From: Arthrobacter alpinus
GTDB lineage: Bacteria; Actinomycetota; Actinomycetes; Actinomycetales; Micrococcaceae
Assembly (NCBI RefSeq): GCF_001294625.1
Contig: NZ_CP012677.1
Coordinates: 1,302,001 to 1,366,000 of the forward strand
DNA: 64,000 nucleotides
Direction of reading: 5' to 3'
A model generated the notes under the pieces. The model made no database searches. It was not told where the DNA came from and was given only the letters and a program-made list of their open reading frames with translations. Made by a program: the position numbers and the translations under genes. Of the stretch, positions 1-9,581 are shown one piece after another; position 1 is the first letter of the stretch, and each line of letters opens with the position of its first letter.

Positions 1-1970
1 TGGTAGAGCGGTCCGGCCTGGTTGAGAAAATCAAGGGCCAGCCCTTCGTCACCGGAGGCAGAGGCCAGTAGCGCCCGCGCCACAAACCACCGGTAACTAC
101 TTTCGACCGTGGGGGCACGCTCGTAGAAGTCGCCGGCAGCGGCGAGGTGCCGGGCAGCGGCGTCGAGCTCGCCCGCCTCGCAGTCAATTTCGCCCAGCCC
201 CACATGCAGCTCCGCAGTTGCCCGCGCCACGGAACCGCCCAGTTCTCCGGCCCGGGCCAAGGTATCCTCCAGCAACCGGCGTGCCGTTACTGGCCGGCCA
301 GCGGCGAGCCACATGTCAGCAAGCAGTGCCGTGCTGCCGAACGCATCAACGAGGTTGCCGGCAGCATGCAGGTCCGCAACCGCCCGGCCGAACGTTTGCA
401 GCGCCGCATGCACATCCCCGTCAACCCAGGCGGCCAGCCCCAGGAAGCCGTTCGCGGCGCCCCGGGCGAGGTGGTCCGCCGAGCCCGCCAGCTCAAGCGC
501 CTGCCGGGCATGCGCCGCAGTGCCAGCCACATCGCCGCGTGCCTGAGCGAGGGAGGCCCGATAGATCGCGATGGTAGCCGGAATCGTGGCGAACTCCTCA
601 ATGCCGGCCCACGGGGACGCCGGCCCGGGCGGTGCCGCGGCCATGACACGTTCAGCTTCCTGAAGGCGGGGCTCAACGCCGTCGAGCTCGCCGGTGGACA
701 TGAGCATGTAGGCGTCAAACACGCCAAGCACGGGGCTACTGCGGATGGCGGACTCGGGCAGCAACTTCAGCCAGTCCCGCATCACAGAGTCCTGGCGGTT
801 GCGCCGGATGGCCGGTACCGCCAGTTCCATGAGGTGCGCCGCCCGGCCAAAGTCCTGTGCCGACACGGCGTGCCGGACAGCCTCGTCCATGAGCTCCCGG
901 TCCTGAAACCAGTGGCTGGCACGCTGGTGCAGCAGCGGGACCAGGCCGGGCCGTTCGTTGAGCAGGCGCGCCCGCAGGACGTCGGCGAAGAGCTGGTGGT
1001 AGCGGTGCCATTCCCTGTGTCCGTCGAGAGGGACAAGGAAAAGGTTTGCACGCTCAAGGGCTAGCAGCATCCCGCTCCCGCCCGCCCTGCCCGTCACGGC
1101 GTCACAGAGCGCCCCGGTAAAGCGTTCGAGAACGGCCGTTTCCAGAAGGAAGTCCCGCACTGGTTGGGGCTGGCACACAAGGACCTCTTCGACAAGGTAG
1201 TCGAGGATGAAGCTGTCATCCCCGGCGAATCGGGCGATGAACGCTGCCGGGTCTGTGCGGCCCTGCAGGGACAGTGCTGCCATCTGAAGGGCGGCAATCC
1301 ACCCCTCCGTCCGCTGTTCCAGGACCGCAATCTGGGCCGGTGCCAGGTCCTGCCCTGCCACGTCATTGAGGTACGTTGACACCTCGCTTGGCGTGAATCG
1401 CAGTTCTGCAGCCCGGATCTCGGCCAGTTCGCCACGCACCCGCCACCGTGGCAGGGGTAGCAAGGGGTCGGCCCGGGTGCTTATCACCACGTGCACCTGG
1501 GGTGGGAGGTGTTCGAGCAGGAAGGCCATGCCCCGGCCGACTTCGTAGCCGTCGGCGGCGTGGTAATCGTCAAGGACCAGCCACAGCTCGTGGGGGTCCG
1601 CGGTTAGCCCGTTCAGCACTGCCGTGAGCGCAAGCTCGGTGGGGAAGGGGAAAGCCTGAAGTAGCTCCGCAGCCGTGGATCCGATACCGGGAAGCACAGT
1701 TTGGAGCGCGGCAACCACGGCGCCCCAGAACGCCTCCGGTTCGCTGTCGGATGCGTCGAGGGAGAGCCAGGCGATGCGGCCGCCGTGGCCCGCCGCATGT
1801 TCAAGCCATTCCGCCATGAGAGTCGTTTTGCCGAACTCGGCTGGGGCGGACACTAGCATTAGCCGTAGTTCAGTGCCGCTGCGCATCAGCGCGTTGAGCC
1901 GTGGCCGTGTGATCAGGCCAGGCCGCAGTCTGGGGCGGCGCAGCTTGCTGGCAACAACCTCACGTGCCAT
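1..1970 (-). CDS. MalT-like LuxR-family ATP-dependent transcriptional regulator (partial, C-terminus outside window)
   Basis: The reading frame is open from an ATG at 1970 to the window edge, about 656 codons, and is therefore truncated. The N-terminus (residues about 1-40) is the usual lead of MalT/LuxR-solo ATPases, followed by a P-loop reading APAEFGKTT, in which the family's common Gly is Glu. A Walker B-like LVLDDYH follows, then a long alanine-rich helical region typical of the MalT TPR-like domain. The C-terminal LuxR HTH is expected beyond position 1 and cannot be seen. GAGGA lies about 10 bases upstream of the ATG, and an in-frame stop at 2028-2030 limits any earlier start. Proteins of this family bind ATP and an inducer and activate nearby promoters. 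The target is unknown here. Family assignment is strong; specific function is not inferable. Confidence 0.85.
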   Translation of the reverse strand, partial: MAREVVASKLRRPRLRPGLITRPRLNALMRSGTELRLMLVSAPAEFGKTTLMAEWLEHAAGHGGRIAWLSLDASDSEPEAFWGAVVAALQTVLPGIGSTAAELLQAFPFPTELALTAVLNGLTADPHELWLVLDDYHAADGYEVGRGMAFLLEHLPPQVHVVISTRADPLLPLPRWRVRGELAEIRAAELRFTPSEVSTYLNDVAGQDLAPAQIAVLEQRTEGWIAALQMAALSLQGRTDPAAFIARFAGDDSFILDYLVEEVLVCQPQPVRDFLLETAVLERFTGALCDAVTGRAGGSGMLLALERANLFLVPLDGHREWHRYHQLFADVLRARLLNERPGLVPLLHQRASHWFQDRELMDEAVRHAVSAQDFGRAAHLMELAVPAIRRNRQDSVMRDWLKLLPESAIRSSPVLGVFDAYMLMSTGELDGVEPRLQEAERVMAAAPPGPASPWAGIEEFATIPATIAIYRASLAQARGDVAGTAAHARQALELAGSADHLARGAANGFLGLAAWVDGDVHAALQTFGRAVADLHAAGNLVDAFGSTALLADMWLAAGRPVTARRLLEDTLARAGELGGSVARATAELHVGLGEIDCEAGELDAAARHLAAAGDFYERAPTVESSYRWFVARALLASASGDEGLALDFLNQAGPLY

Positions 1971-2331
1971 GGCCCACCATTCCTCGATAGTGCTGCCCTG
2001 TGTGTCACAGCGTCGATGCTGGCTACGCTACGGCGCTTTGGTCATACTGGGCCGGCTCAAGGACACCCGCTAAACACTTAGGTTCCGGGCGTGTTGCAAC
2101 TGGGTTTAGTGTACTGCTGCCCGGTCCCGGGCTCCACGATTGATCGGCCGGCTGTCCGGCAGCACCTAAGCCGGCTGAACAAGGTGTCTGGGCGAATGCT
2201 GGAAGTTCCGAAGGTGCCTTGACGGGGTTGTCCTTGACAGTCTTGTCACACCGCAGACACCATGGCAGGGACAGACATATGCCGGTGTGCTTGCGCTGAC
2301 CCGGCCGGATCTGCGACGCAAGGAGAATACA
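1971..2331. other. Divergent intergenic region
   Basis: This 361-base gap separates the minus-strand MalT-like regulator from the plus-strand hydrolase. It should hold both promoters. I see a repeated TTGAC(A/G) about 100 bases before the hydrolase but no convincing paired -10 element, and no coding remnant. Confidence 0.4.
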
Positions 2332-3552
2332 ATGGCGCGAGATGAAACGGTGTTACCACTGTCGGGACTTTTGCCCGCCGAGCTGGAAGCGCTCCGGCCG
2401 TTTGTTGTGGATCTGGAGAATGGACACTTCTCCGGACTGCCGGGGGCGTCAGGCCATGCGGAGCTCAAAACGGTCCCGGCCGACGTCGATGCCATCTTCT
2501 CCACTCATTTGCCGGCTTTTGCGGCGTCCAGGGGCGGGGGAGCGGTACTCGTCGTGTTCTGGGCCCATGGTGGCTTGGTCAGTGAAGGGTCAGCGCTCAC
2601 CGCCGCCCAGCGGAACATCCCTTGGTGGCTTGCGAACGGCATCTACCCCATCCATTTCGCCTGGCATACGGGTTTCTGGGACTCGTTGGGCGACTTGGTG
2701 GCTGACCACGCCCGGGAGATCTGGACCCCCACTGCCGCGGATAAGTCGATGGGTGCAGCCGCGGCCAGCCTGACCGGATTCCCCTCAGTTGCCAGCGGCC
2801 GCGGACTGAACTCTCCCGTCACGGACTCCTCCAACAAGCTCATTGAGGAACTGCTGCGCCATGTAGGCGGCATGGCAATCTGGGCTGCCATGAAGGAGAA
2901 CGCACTCAAGGCCTCCGAGCCCGGGGGAGGGGCCGCCTATGTTGCCGCGGCCATGGCGGCTTTTCAGTCGCACAATCCCGACACGGCCACGGTGCATGCG
3001 GCGGGGTTTAGCGCCGGTGCCAACTTTCAAGAACATTTTCTCCCGGCGGTGGTACGTAATGGCGGGGCCATCGACACGTGCACCTTGCTGGTCCCGGCTG
3101 TGGGCACGGAGGAGTTCAAGCGGACCCTGTTGCCGCTTCTGGGGCAGGGCGTGGGGCGAATCGCCGTGTTTGGCATGAAGACGGTCCTGGCCCGCGAGGA
3201 CAACTGCTTCGGCATCTACCGTGGATCTCTCCTAGACTTGATTCGGGCCGCGCTAGATCCAACACCCGGCACCCCGATCCTGGGCCTGCAACAGTGCATA
3301 GGTGAGGATACTGTCCTGAACGCGTTGTTCAAGGTTTACCCTGAGACGGGCCCGGCCGAATCCGTGTGGTCCGTCACGTGCGATGGAGCATTGGATGCCC
3401 GCTCGGCCGCCACGACGCATTCGGCGTTCGACGACGACGTGCCCACCATGGACAGTGTGGTTCGCCGGATCACCGGCCGCAAGAGCATTGTCTCCTTTGG
3501 GACCACGGCCCACGCACGTCTTTTGGCCGTGGCTGGCAAAATCGCCCTTTGA
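2332..3552 (+). CDS. Alpha/beta-hydrolase-like protein of unknown substrate
   Basis: This 406-residue protein starts at an ATG preceded by AAGGAGAA. A longer in-frame GTG at 2287 lacks such a site. It has an HGGL oxyanion-type motif near residue 78 after a hydrophobic strand (VLVVFWAHGG) and a nucleophile-elbow GFSAG near residue 226, which together suggest a serine hydrolase of the alpha/beta fold. No signal peptide or transmembrane segment is evident, so it is probably cytoplasmic. Length and order of motifs fit large uncharacterised actinobacterial hydrolases. It stands alone, divergent from the MalT-like regulator, which could control it. The substrate cannot be deduced. Confidence 0.65.
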   Translation: MARDETVLPLSGLLPAELEALRPFVVDLENGHFSGLPGASGHAELKTVPADVDAIFSTHLPAFAASRGGGAVLVVFWAHGGLVSEGSALTAAQRNIPWWLANGIYPIHFAWHTGFWDSLGDLVADHAREIWTPTAADKSMGAAAASLTGFPSVASGRGLNSPVTDSSNKLIEELLRHVGGMAIWAAMKENALKASEPGGGAAYVAAAMAAFQSHNPDTATVHAAGFSAGANFQEHFLPAVVRNGGAIDTCTLLVPAVGTEEFKRTLLPLLGQGVGRIAVFGMKTVLAREDNCFGIYRGSLLDLIRAALDPTPGTPILGLQQCIGEDTVLNALFKVYPETGPAESVWSVTCDGALDARSAATTHSAFDDDVPTMDSVVRRITGRKSIVSFGTTAHARLLAVAGKIAL

Positions 3553-3573
3553 TCAGCCGCTCGGTGCTGGGAG

Positions 3574-3700
3574 TCAGCGCGGCAGCGCATCCAGAATCAC
3601 GGTGAGCCCGATCTCGAATTCGTCACCTAGGTCGTAGCCGGGCTTCCTGAAGGGCAAAGCCGTGAACGCAACTGTCGAGCAGCGCATAGGGTGAGCCGTC
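3574..3700 (-). pseudogene. Relic of a TetR-family regulator (C-terminal ligand-binding domain)
   Basis: Two frames on the minus strand carry adjoining pieces of a TetR_C-type domain. One reads YALLDSCVHGFALQEA and the next reads PGYDLGDEFEIGL...ILDALPR followed by a stop at 3574-3576. In intact relatives these pieces are separated by roughly 40 residues, so an internal deletion joined them out of frame. The DNA-binding N-terminus is absent. It abuts the 3' end of the hydrolase gene. Confidence 0.55.
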
Positions 3701-3862
3701 AGTGCCACGGAAAACCCGGCAGGACGCTGCACGCCCGAGGGTTGCATCGTCGTGTCAGAGGGTTGCGGGACCAGGTGAGGGTCTGGGCACCTTTCTAGTC
3801 AATCCCGTCACCTACGTCCCTATTGTGCTCATACTGCTGCTGCTCGCCGGCGCGCGCCGATC

Positions 3863-4021
3863 GTGTGGTTCGCCTACCTTCGGATCCACGGAATTCTCCC
3901 AACACGGCTGCGGATTCTTACCCGACCAGATTGGGTGATGGTTCTTGGGGCACTCGTATACAGTGTGTGGCATCTGGGGGCAGGCTACAGCAACCCTGGT
4001 CATGAGGGGCTCGGGGTCTGA
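3863..4021 (+). pseudogene. Fragment of a membrane protein, family not identified
   Basis: A GTG-started 52-codon frame contains a hydrophobic segment (WVMVLGALVYSVWHLGAGY) after a basic stretch. A second hydrophobic segment (VPIVLILLLLAGA) lies just upstream in another plus-strand frame. The two read like parts of one membrane protein separated by a frameshift. I do not recognise the family. No ribosome binding site is obvious. Confidence 0.3.
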
Positions 4022-4183
4022 GGAGGATCGGTACGGAAATTCTCGTTTAGGGTGTGTCGATGCTGATTCTGGCTTTGAACGGTGGAACTGGCCGTCGGGA
4101 TCCGTGGGATCGCGGACGGCGCCTCCGATGTTTAGTCTGGCTTCGTGTTGGGTGGGCTCCGTGAGAAGTCGACTGCACAATTC

Positions 4184-4656
4184 TCAGGAGCGTAGTGGTT
4201 CGGCTGCCCTGCGTTGTCCGCGTTCAACGGCCCGGTAGATGGTGGATCGGCTGATGGAGAATAGTTCGGCCATTTCGGTCATGGTGTATTCCCCCGCATC
4301 GTGCAGTTCCAGGAGGTGGGCTTCTTGTTTCACGGTGAGTTTTGGCTGTTTTCCCCGGAGTCGGCCGTTGGCCTTGGCGACCTTCATTCCTTCGCGGCTG
4401 GCGAGGTCGCCGGATGTTTCGTGGGCATCCCGGACGGAACGGGCCAGGCGGTCGAGCTTGGTAACGACGAACGTGTCTCCGGCCCGGCACGCGGCGAGGG
4501 CTTCGCGAAGTCCGGCGCGATTCTTGTTTCTGCCGGTACAGCCATGATCAAAATACACGCCTTCGGGTTCAACGCCGAGGGCTGTCAGGGCGTCACGCCG
4601 GGCGGTGAGGTCTTGCTCTTCCGTGGACACGCGTAGCCGATCAGTAGTTGAGACAT
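4184..4656 (-). pseudogene. Degenerate serine recombinase (resolvase/invertase family)
   Basis: The sequence matches Tn3-type resolvases: a catalytic-domain start (MSQLLIGYA), VSTEEQD, DHGCTGRNKNRAGL, VVTKLDRLARS and a C-terminal HTH ending FSISRSTIYRAVERG. Two lesions are visible. Near 4630 the expected GYARVST is broken by loss of about 4 bases, so ATG 4656 runs out of frame and only a GTG at 4630 opens the rest. Between SVRDAH...ASREGMKVAK about 45 residues of the catalytic core and long E helix are missing. The active-site serine is thus separated from its start codon and the protein should be inactive. Confidence 0.75.
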
Positions 4657-4699
4657 GCGGAATAGTGTTTCATATACCGATAGAATCCGCCGCCCCGTC

Positions 4700-4732
4700 T
4701 ACGGACAGTTCACCGTACACCTTATACGGACA
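4700..4732. repeat. Direct repeats TACGGACA, possible res-site remnant
   Basis: TACGGACA occurs at 4700-4707 and 4725-4732, immediately upstream of the degenerate resolvase. Tn3-family res sites lie beside the resolvase gene and contain repeats of this general kind, so a res remnant is plausible. A third copy is at 6612-6619. Confidence 0.35.
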
Positions 4733-4900
4733 CTTCATGGGCCACCATTTGAAAAGCAGTAGGTCAGCGGCTGGTGTGTCCGGTGGAGGACCGGCTTACG
4801 AAACGATTTCGAATGCCTATCAGGATGGACCCCTTACGGGTCTTTGCGAGGATAGGACGGTGGGGGGATCTCTGCCTGTTGACCAGTTCTGACCAGCCAA

Positions 4901-5344
4901 TCACCCCTGCGTAAGCGCCGCCATTACCCGCGTTTGCGCACTGTCTCGATCCGCTCCCGCATCTACAAGTGCCCGATCCAGGCGGTGGCCATGGACACTC
5001 AGCACCCCGAACAAGAGGTGCTTGATCCCGACGTGATCGGAATGCAGCTCCCGCGCGGTGCGCTGCGCTGTCTTGAGGGCGTCCAGAGACTCGCGGGTGA
5101 ATGGGAATGATGCTGAGGTGTCTGGCGGACCCGAGGGGACAAAACCTACTAACGCATCACGCACTTCCTCCGGCGAGACGCCCAGCGCCGTCTGTACCGT
5201 GTTCGGATAAGTGTGCAAAAGCCCCAATAGTAGATGCTCGGGACCGATGTACGAGTCATGTATAAACCTTGACTCTTCCCGAGCCATGACCACCGCCCGC
5301 CGGGCACTGTCGGTGTAGTTCCCAAACATCGTCGAACCGCTCAT
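4901..5344 (-). CDS. Clp N-terminal (Clp-R) domain protein
   Basis: This 147-residue protein is made almost only of the double Clp N repeat. The first repeat contains ARRAVVMAREESR and IGPEHLLLGLL; the second contains SDHVGIKHLLFGVL. These are the hallmarks of the ClpC/ClpA N domain, which binds adaptors or substrates, but there is no AAA+ module. Stand-alone Clp-N proteins are common in actinobacteria and may act as decoys or adaptors for ClpC. The start is the ATG at 5344. An internal ATG six codons on (MFGNYTD) is an alternative and matches the start of many ClpC proteins. No operon partner is present. Confidence 0.8.
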   Translation of the reverse strand: MSGSTMFGNYTDSARRAVVMAREESRFIHDSYIGPEHLLLGLLHTYPNTVQTALGVSPEEVRDALVGFVPSGPPDTSASFPFTRESLDALKTAQRTARELHSDHVGIKHLLFGVLSVHGHRLDRALVDAGADRDSAQTRVMAALTQG

Positions 5345-5740
5345 GCCCTTAAGCGTAGTCTTCCCGATGCGTCAGCACCACGGGTCGCGGGCGCGCCTCC
5401 CGATCCGGGCCTTGGCCGGTGAGAGCCATAACTCCATCCACTACTGCAAATCTCCGGTGTCCCGGTGAGCATTCCCGCAGTGGGACACCACTGATGCGAA
5501 ACCTCAACGCTATTGTTTTGGTGTTGGCGGCGCCGTCCGCCGACAATGCTTGGCAAGCCGATGCGACGTGACAATACGGTTAGCCGCTTCTCACGCTTTT
5601 CACTAAGATAGAGCCCGAACCACGATAGGCGCCAAGGGCTACTATTCGAGGCCGCATGGGGCGTGCCGCGCTCGGCTTCGTTCGGATGGCCCTCAGATCT
5701 GGGCAGATGCAATGAAGACATAGATTCTAGGAGCCAAACC
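5345..5740. other. Divergent intergenic region
   Basis: This 396-base stretch lies between the Clp-N gene and the VOC gene, which diverge. Open frames across it (for example on the minus strand 5341-5721) lack family features, and their composition is unlike that of the flanking genes. I see no recognisable element. Confidence 0.4.
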
Positions 5741-6535
5741 GTGACCGCTACCGATTCATTCCCAAACGGGGCGCCGTGTTGGGTTGAGACACTTCAACCG
5801 GACCCTGACGCCGCGGTGGCCTTCTACAGCGAGCTGATGGGCTGGACATTCGACGACGCGGAACCGTGTGGCTACCGCGTCGCCCGGTTCAACGGACGAC
5901 GCGTGGCCGGCATCGGGCAGGCTCCGGCCATGCTCGATCGCGGTGCTTGGGTGACGTACGTCCTGGTGGGTGACCTTAACAAGACCATAGAAGAGGTAAA
6001 CGAGGCCACCGGCTCCGTGCTGGCAGGTCCACTAGAGGGCCAGAATGGTGAGCGTACCGCCTTGTTCGCCGATCCAAGCGGTGCAGTATTCGGGGCGCGC
6101 CAAGGCAATCCGGCAACCGTGGCCGAAGTTGTCGATGCACCAGGAGCCTGGCAGATGAGTGCGCTGCACACACCCGATCTCAGGGGCGCCCAAACTTTTT
6201 ACGGCAGAATTTTCGGCTGGCAGATCGAGCCAATGCCTGAATCCGGAATCAGTCTGTGGCGCCTGGCTGGCAGCACACGTCGGGCAGCCGACCCGACGCT
6301 GCCCGATGACGTGGTCGGGGTCGCTGTAGAAGCTGACCCGGCGGGCGGTGTGCCACCCCATTGGGCGGTCAACATACAAGTCCTTGACGCCGATGATCTT
6401 GCCACCCGTGTCGTCGAGCTTGGCGGATCGATGCTCATGCCACCGACCGACACTCCAGGCTTCCGCAACGCCGTGCTGACCGACCCGAACGGCGGTGTCC
6501 TCGCTATCAGCCAGGTCATCATTCAGGCTGAATAG
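5741..6535 (+). CDS. VOC-family (glyoxalase/bleomycin-resistance fold) protein
   Basis: A GTG at 5741 preceded by TAGGAG gives 264 residues. An upstream in-frame start at 5663 lacks that support. The protein has two vicinal-oxygen-chelate modules. The first runs from CWVETLQPDPDAAVAFYSEL to FADPSGAVFG. The second runs from MSALHTPDLRGAQTFYGRIFGW to DPNGGVLAISQ. This two-module layout resembles actinobacterial hydroxylase-like or CFP32-type VOC proteins. The usual metal-binding His/Glu positions are not clearly conserved, so no reaction is assigned. It is a single gene. Confidence 0.8.
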   Translation: MTATDSFPNGAPCWVETLQPDPDAAVAFYSELMGWTFDDAEPCGYRVARFNGRRVAGIGQAPAMLDRGAWVTYVLVGDLNKTIEEVNEATGSVLAGPLEGQNGERTALFADPSGAVFGARQGNPATVAEVVDAPGAWQMSALHTPDLRGAQTFYGRIFGWQIEPMPESGISLWRLAGSTRRAADPTLPDDVVGVAVEADPAGGVPPHWAVNIQVLDADDLATRVVELGGSMLMPPTDTPGFRNAVLTDPNGGVLAISQVIIQAE

Positions 6536-6869
6536 CCCACAAATCTTCAATGTGGACTCATCACCATTCATTTTTGTTTTCTCAGTCATGTGTCGCGCTG
6601 AGGGTTCCCGATACGGACAGGCTCGGGGGCGCTTGCCATTGGCATGCTCTAGTCCAGTGACCAACTGGCCCAACTTGCCCTTGGCGTACTATTTTTTCCG
6701 TTTTCTGCTTCTGACCGCAATTTCTTCTGGTGTACCACTGCGGTTGGTTTGAATATTTTCGGATCTGGGACCATCGGCGCAGGTCAGCACCTCAACGCGG
6801 TCGTGGATTGTCCTCGCGTGAAGCTGTCGACCCAGGCTCCAAGCGGCGGTGGGGTGGCTTTTGATGGTC

Positions 6870-7015
6870 AGAAAAAGAGGGGCTCCGGCGTCGGAGTCCT
6901 GCATCTCATCGATGGTCTGCCATTGCCGAACGAGCGGATCTTCGCATCCATGGTGGACGGCTGGTGCAACCAGCAGCTGGTAAGGGCCTTGGCGTTCTCC
7001 ACCATCGAAGGCAGG
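6870..7015 (+). pseudogene. Possible fragment of a tyrosine recombinase (phage-type integrase) N-terminal region
   Basis: The frame reads LPNERIFASMVDGW followed by CNQQLVRALAFSTIEGR. This resembles the core-binding domain opening of actinobacterial site-specific integrases, typically a DGW-NQQL-R-L-F-TI pattern. The similarity ends abruptly at about 7015 and no catalytic R-HXR-Y part follows. The surrounding 6536-7226 stretch has no intact gene, so this is read as a relic of a mobile element. The match is from memory of the family pattern only. Confidence 0.4.
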
Positions 7016-7226
7016 CCAGTACCGCGGCAAGACTCGACCAACCCACCAAAGCCAGATAGTAAAAAAGCGACGAACACGGACTACTTGAATAGCGGTCGCT
7101 GCCAGTAGGCTGCCCCGACTCTTGCTGCACATTACCCTCAACAGCATGGGATAGAGCCGCACAGATGAACCCACTCCTACTTCTTTGCCCTTCTTGTCGT
7201 CGACGATTCCGTCGGAGGCCCCCAGC

Positions 7227-8525
7227 TCAGATGACGATCCGCAGTGGATCCTCCAGTGTCCGCTTCAACTCGCTGAGGAATGCCGCCGCGATGGCCCCGT
7301 CCAGCACCCTGTGGTCTGAGGTCATGGTGATTTTCATGACGCGCCGGCTGCGCAGTTCCCCGTCCTGTACGTATGGTTCATCCGTGGCGGCCCCCACGGC
7401 GAGGATGGCTGCCTCCGGTGGGTTGATGACCGCAGTGAAGTTGTCGATGCCGAACATGCCCAGGTTGCTGATGGTGAACGTTCCGCCGCTGAATTCGTTC
7501 AGCTTCAGTGTCCCGGAGCGGGCCTTTTCCGCCAGAGACTGCGTCTGTGCCGCAATCGTGTTAAGGCTCTTGTCATCGGCGCCGGTGACGACAGGGACCA
7601 TCAGACCTTCGTCCAGGGCCACCGCCACACCAATGTTGATTCGTTGGTGTGCCAGAATCTTGTCTCCGGCCCACGAGGAGTTCACTTGCGGGTGGTGCCT
7701 GAGTGTGACGGCGCACGCCCGCACCAGCAGGTCTGTCACGCTGACCTTGACGTCTTGGTCCGCGAACCGTTCATTGACCTCGCTCCGGAAACGGAACAGA
7801 GCATCGACGCCCACCACCACGGTCAGGTAGAAGTGCGGCGCTTCCGCGCTTTCGGTGAGCCGCTGAGCTGTCACCTTGCGCATCTGGGTCAGCGGGATCT
7901 CCACTGAGGCCTGAGCGGACGACGGCGGCTGGTCAGGCTGGGTGCCGCGGCCCGTCGACTGCGGCTCTTCTTCAACCGGTGGCTGCTCCGTTTCGGCCGC
8001 GGCTATGGCGGCTTCCACATCCGCGCGCACAATCCGCCCGCCGGGACCTGTCCCGGTGATCGTTGTAGGGTCCAGTCCGTGCCGGACAGCCTCGCGTCGG
8101 GCCAGGGGAGAGCTGAGCAGCCTCCGCGTGCTGGCGTCCGGCCGTGCATCGGCAGATGCAGGGGCCGGACTCGACGCGGGCTGGGCCGGGGTGGGCTTTG
8201 GCACGGGCGGGGCAGAAGCCCTCGGGGTGGAAGGGACGCTGCTGGCAGACGCCGAAACCGCAGCCTCAGCTTCCGGGCGGGCCGTGCCGCTGCCGTCTCC
8301 AATCACGGCCAGGGGCTGGCCGATAGCCACCGTGGTGCCCTCCGGCACCAGCAGCTTCTCCAAGATTCCGTCCTCGAAGCTCTCCAGCTCCATCGTGGCC
8401 TTGTCGGTGTCGATCTCGCCGAGCACGTCACCTTGCCGGACCGTGTCCCCTTCCTTTTTGAGCCACCGGCTCAGTACCCCTTCCTCCATCGTGTCGGAAA
8501 GCCTGGGCATGACTACTTCGGGCAT
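7227..8525 (-). CDS. pdhC: Dihydrolipoamide acyltransferase, E2 of a pyruvate/2-oxoacid dehydrogenase complex
   Basis: This 432-residue cytoplasmic enzyme transfers the acyl group from lipoate to CoA. Residues 1-75 are a lipoyl domain with the lipoylated Lys42 in DTDKA. An Ala/Pro linker follows (about 80-130). A peripheral-subunit binding domain around 135-170 ([23 protein letters not shown]) comes next. The catalytic domain ends in DHRVLDG, with the active His near 405. The start ATG is preceded by AGAGGAAGA. It is the last gene of the operon after E1 beta, with a 12-base gap. No E3 gene is seen in the window, so the complex would use a dihydrolipoamide dehydrogenase encoded elsewhere. An acetoin dehydrogenase E2 is the main alternative. 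Confidence 0.92.
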   Translation of the reverse strand: MPEVVMPRLSDTMEEGVLSRWLKKEGDTVRQGDVLGEIDTDKATMELESFEDGILEKLLVPEGTTVAIGQPLAVIGDGSGTARPEAEAAVSASASSVPSTPRASAPPVPKPTPAQPASSPAPASADARPDASTRRLLSSPLARREAVRHGLDPTTITGTGPGGRIVRADVEAAIAAAETEQPPVEEEPQSTGRGTQPDQPPSSAQASVEIPLTQMRKVTAQRLTESAEAPHFYLTVVVGVDALFRFRSEVNERFADQDVKVSVTDLLVRACAVTLRHHPQVNSSWAGDKILAHQRINIGVAVALDEGLMVPVVTGADDKSLNTIAAQTQSLAEKARSGTLKLNEFSGGTFTISNLGMFGIDNFTAVINPPEAAILAVGAATDEPYVQDGELRSRRVMKITMTSDHRVLDGAIAAAFLSELKRTLEDPLRIVI

Positions 8526-8537
8526 GGATTCTTCCTC

Positions 8538-9581
8538 TCAGATGGCAGAGTCAAGGGGCTCGGCTGCGGCCGGGGTGAAGCCGGTGGCGTCGAGGAGTTC
8601 GCGGATGACCTTGATCAGGTCGTTCGCATCCGGCAGCGCCGCCAGTTCGAGCGGTTTGGCGTAGGGCAAGGGAACTTCTGCCGCTGCCACGCGGCGAACC
8701 GGCGCATCCAGGTAGTCAAAGGCCCCTTCCATGAGGGTGGCGGAGATTTCCGCGCCAATGCCGTAGCTGAGCCAGTCATCCTCTAGGACCACGGCCAGGC
8801 TGGTCTTGCGGACGGATGCGCAGACCGTTTCCCGGTCCAGCGGGCGCAGGCTGCGCAGGTCCACTACCTCGATGGAGATGCCTTCACCGGCGAGCTGGCG
8901 TGCCACTTCCAGGGCCACCGTGGTGGCGCGGGAGTAGGAGATCACCGTCAGGTCTGTCCCTTCCCGTGCCACGGCTGCCTTGCCGATCTCTGCTACGTGT
9001 TCGACGTTGGGCACCTCGCCCTTGGTGTTGTACAGAGACAGGTTTTCCAGGAAGATCACCGGGTCATTGTCCCGGATCGAGGCCAGTAGCAGGGCCTTGG
9101 CGTCGGCCGGGTTGGAGGGTGCAACCACCTTCAGCCCGGGGACGTGCGCGAACCAGACCTCAAGGTTCTGTGAGTGCGTGGCGGCCAGCTGCTGGCCGCC
9201 ACCGCCGGGCATCCGGATCACCATGGGAACCGGCGTTTGGCCGCCGAACATGCCGTAAATTTTGGCCGCATGATTGACGATCTGGTCCATCGCAATCAGG
9301 CTGAAGTTCAGGGTCATGATTTCCACCACCGGACGCATGCCCAGCATGGCGGCGCCGATCGCGGCCCCGACGAAGCCCTCTTCCGCGATGGGCGTATCGC
9401 GCACCCGTTCGGGCCCGAATTCGGCCAGGAGGCCGGCGGTAATCTTGTAGGATCCCTCGAAGATCCCAATCTCCTCGCCCAACAGGATCACGTTCTTGTC
9501 CCGGGCCAGTTCGTTCCGGAGGGCGTCGTGCAGTGCCTGACGGTAGGTGATGACGGTGTTGGTGGTCTGCTCGCTGGTCAT
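8538..9581 (-). CDS. pdhB: 2-oxoacid (pyruvate) dehydrogenase E1 component, beta subunit
   Basis: The 347-residue protein has the transketolase pyrimidine-binding domain (LLGEEIGIFEGSYKITAGL, TPIAEEGFVGAAIGAAMLG) and the C-terminal transketolase domain (VVDLRSLRPLDRETV). It pairs with the alpha subunit to bind thiamine diphosphate and decarboxylate the 2-oxoacid. Its ATG at 9581 overlaps the stop of the alpha gene by four bases, implying translational coupling. PDH, branched-chain and acetoin E1 beta subunits are alike. The pyruvate assignment is preferred because no acetoin genes accompany it, but this is inference. Confidence 0.92.
   Translation of the reverse strand: MTSEQTTNTVITYRQALHDALRNELARDKNVILLGEEIGIFEGSYKITAGLLAEFGPERVRDTPIAEEGFVGAAIGAAMLGMRPVVEIMTLNFSLIAMDQIVNHAAKIYGMFGGQTPVPMVIRMPGGGGQQLAATHSQNLEVWFAHVPGLKVVAPSNPADAKALLLASIRDNDPVIFLENLSLYNTKGEVPNVEHVAEIGKAAVAREGTDLTVISYSRATTVALEVARQLAGEGISIEVVDLRSLRPLDRETVCASVRKTSLAVVLEDDWLSYGIGAEISATLMEGAFDYLDAPVRRVAAAEVPLPYAKPLELAALPDANDLIKVIRELLDATGFTPAAAEPLDSAI

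Noticed and set aside
1164..1379. Possible small plus-strand gene inside the MalT-like regulator
   Set aside because: It is antisense to the well-supported P-loop regulator frame and has no start signal.
5341..5721. 126-codon minus-strand frame upstream of the Clp-N gene
   Set aside because: Low-complexity Arg/Ser composition and no family signal; treated as intergenic.
6689..7174. 161-codon minus-strand frame in the 6.5-7.2 kb gap
   Set aside because: No recognisable motif and no ribosome binding site. The plus strand in the same place reads as an integrase-like fragment, so the minus frame was not called.
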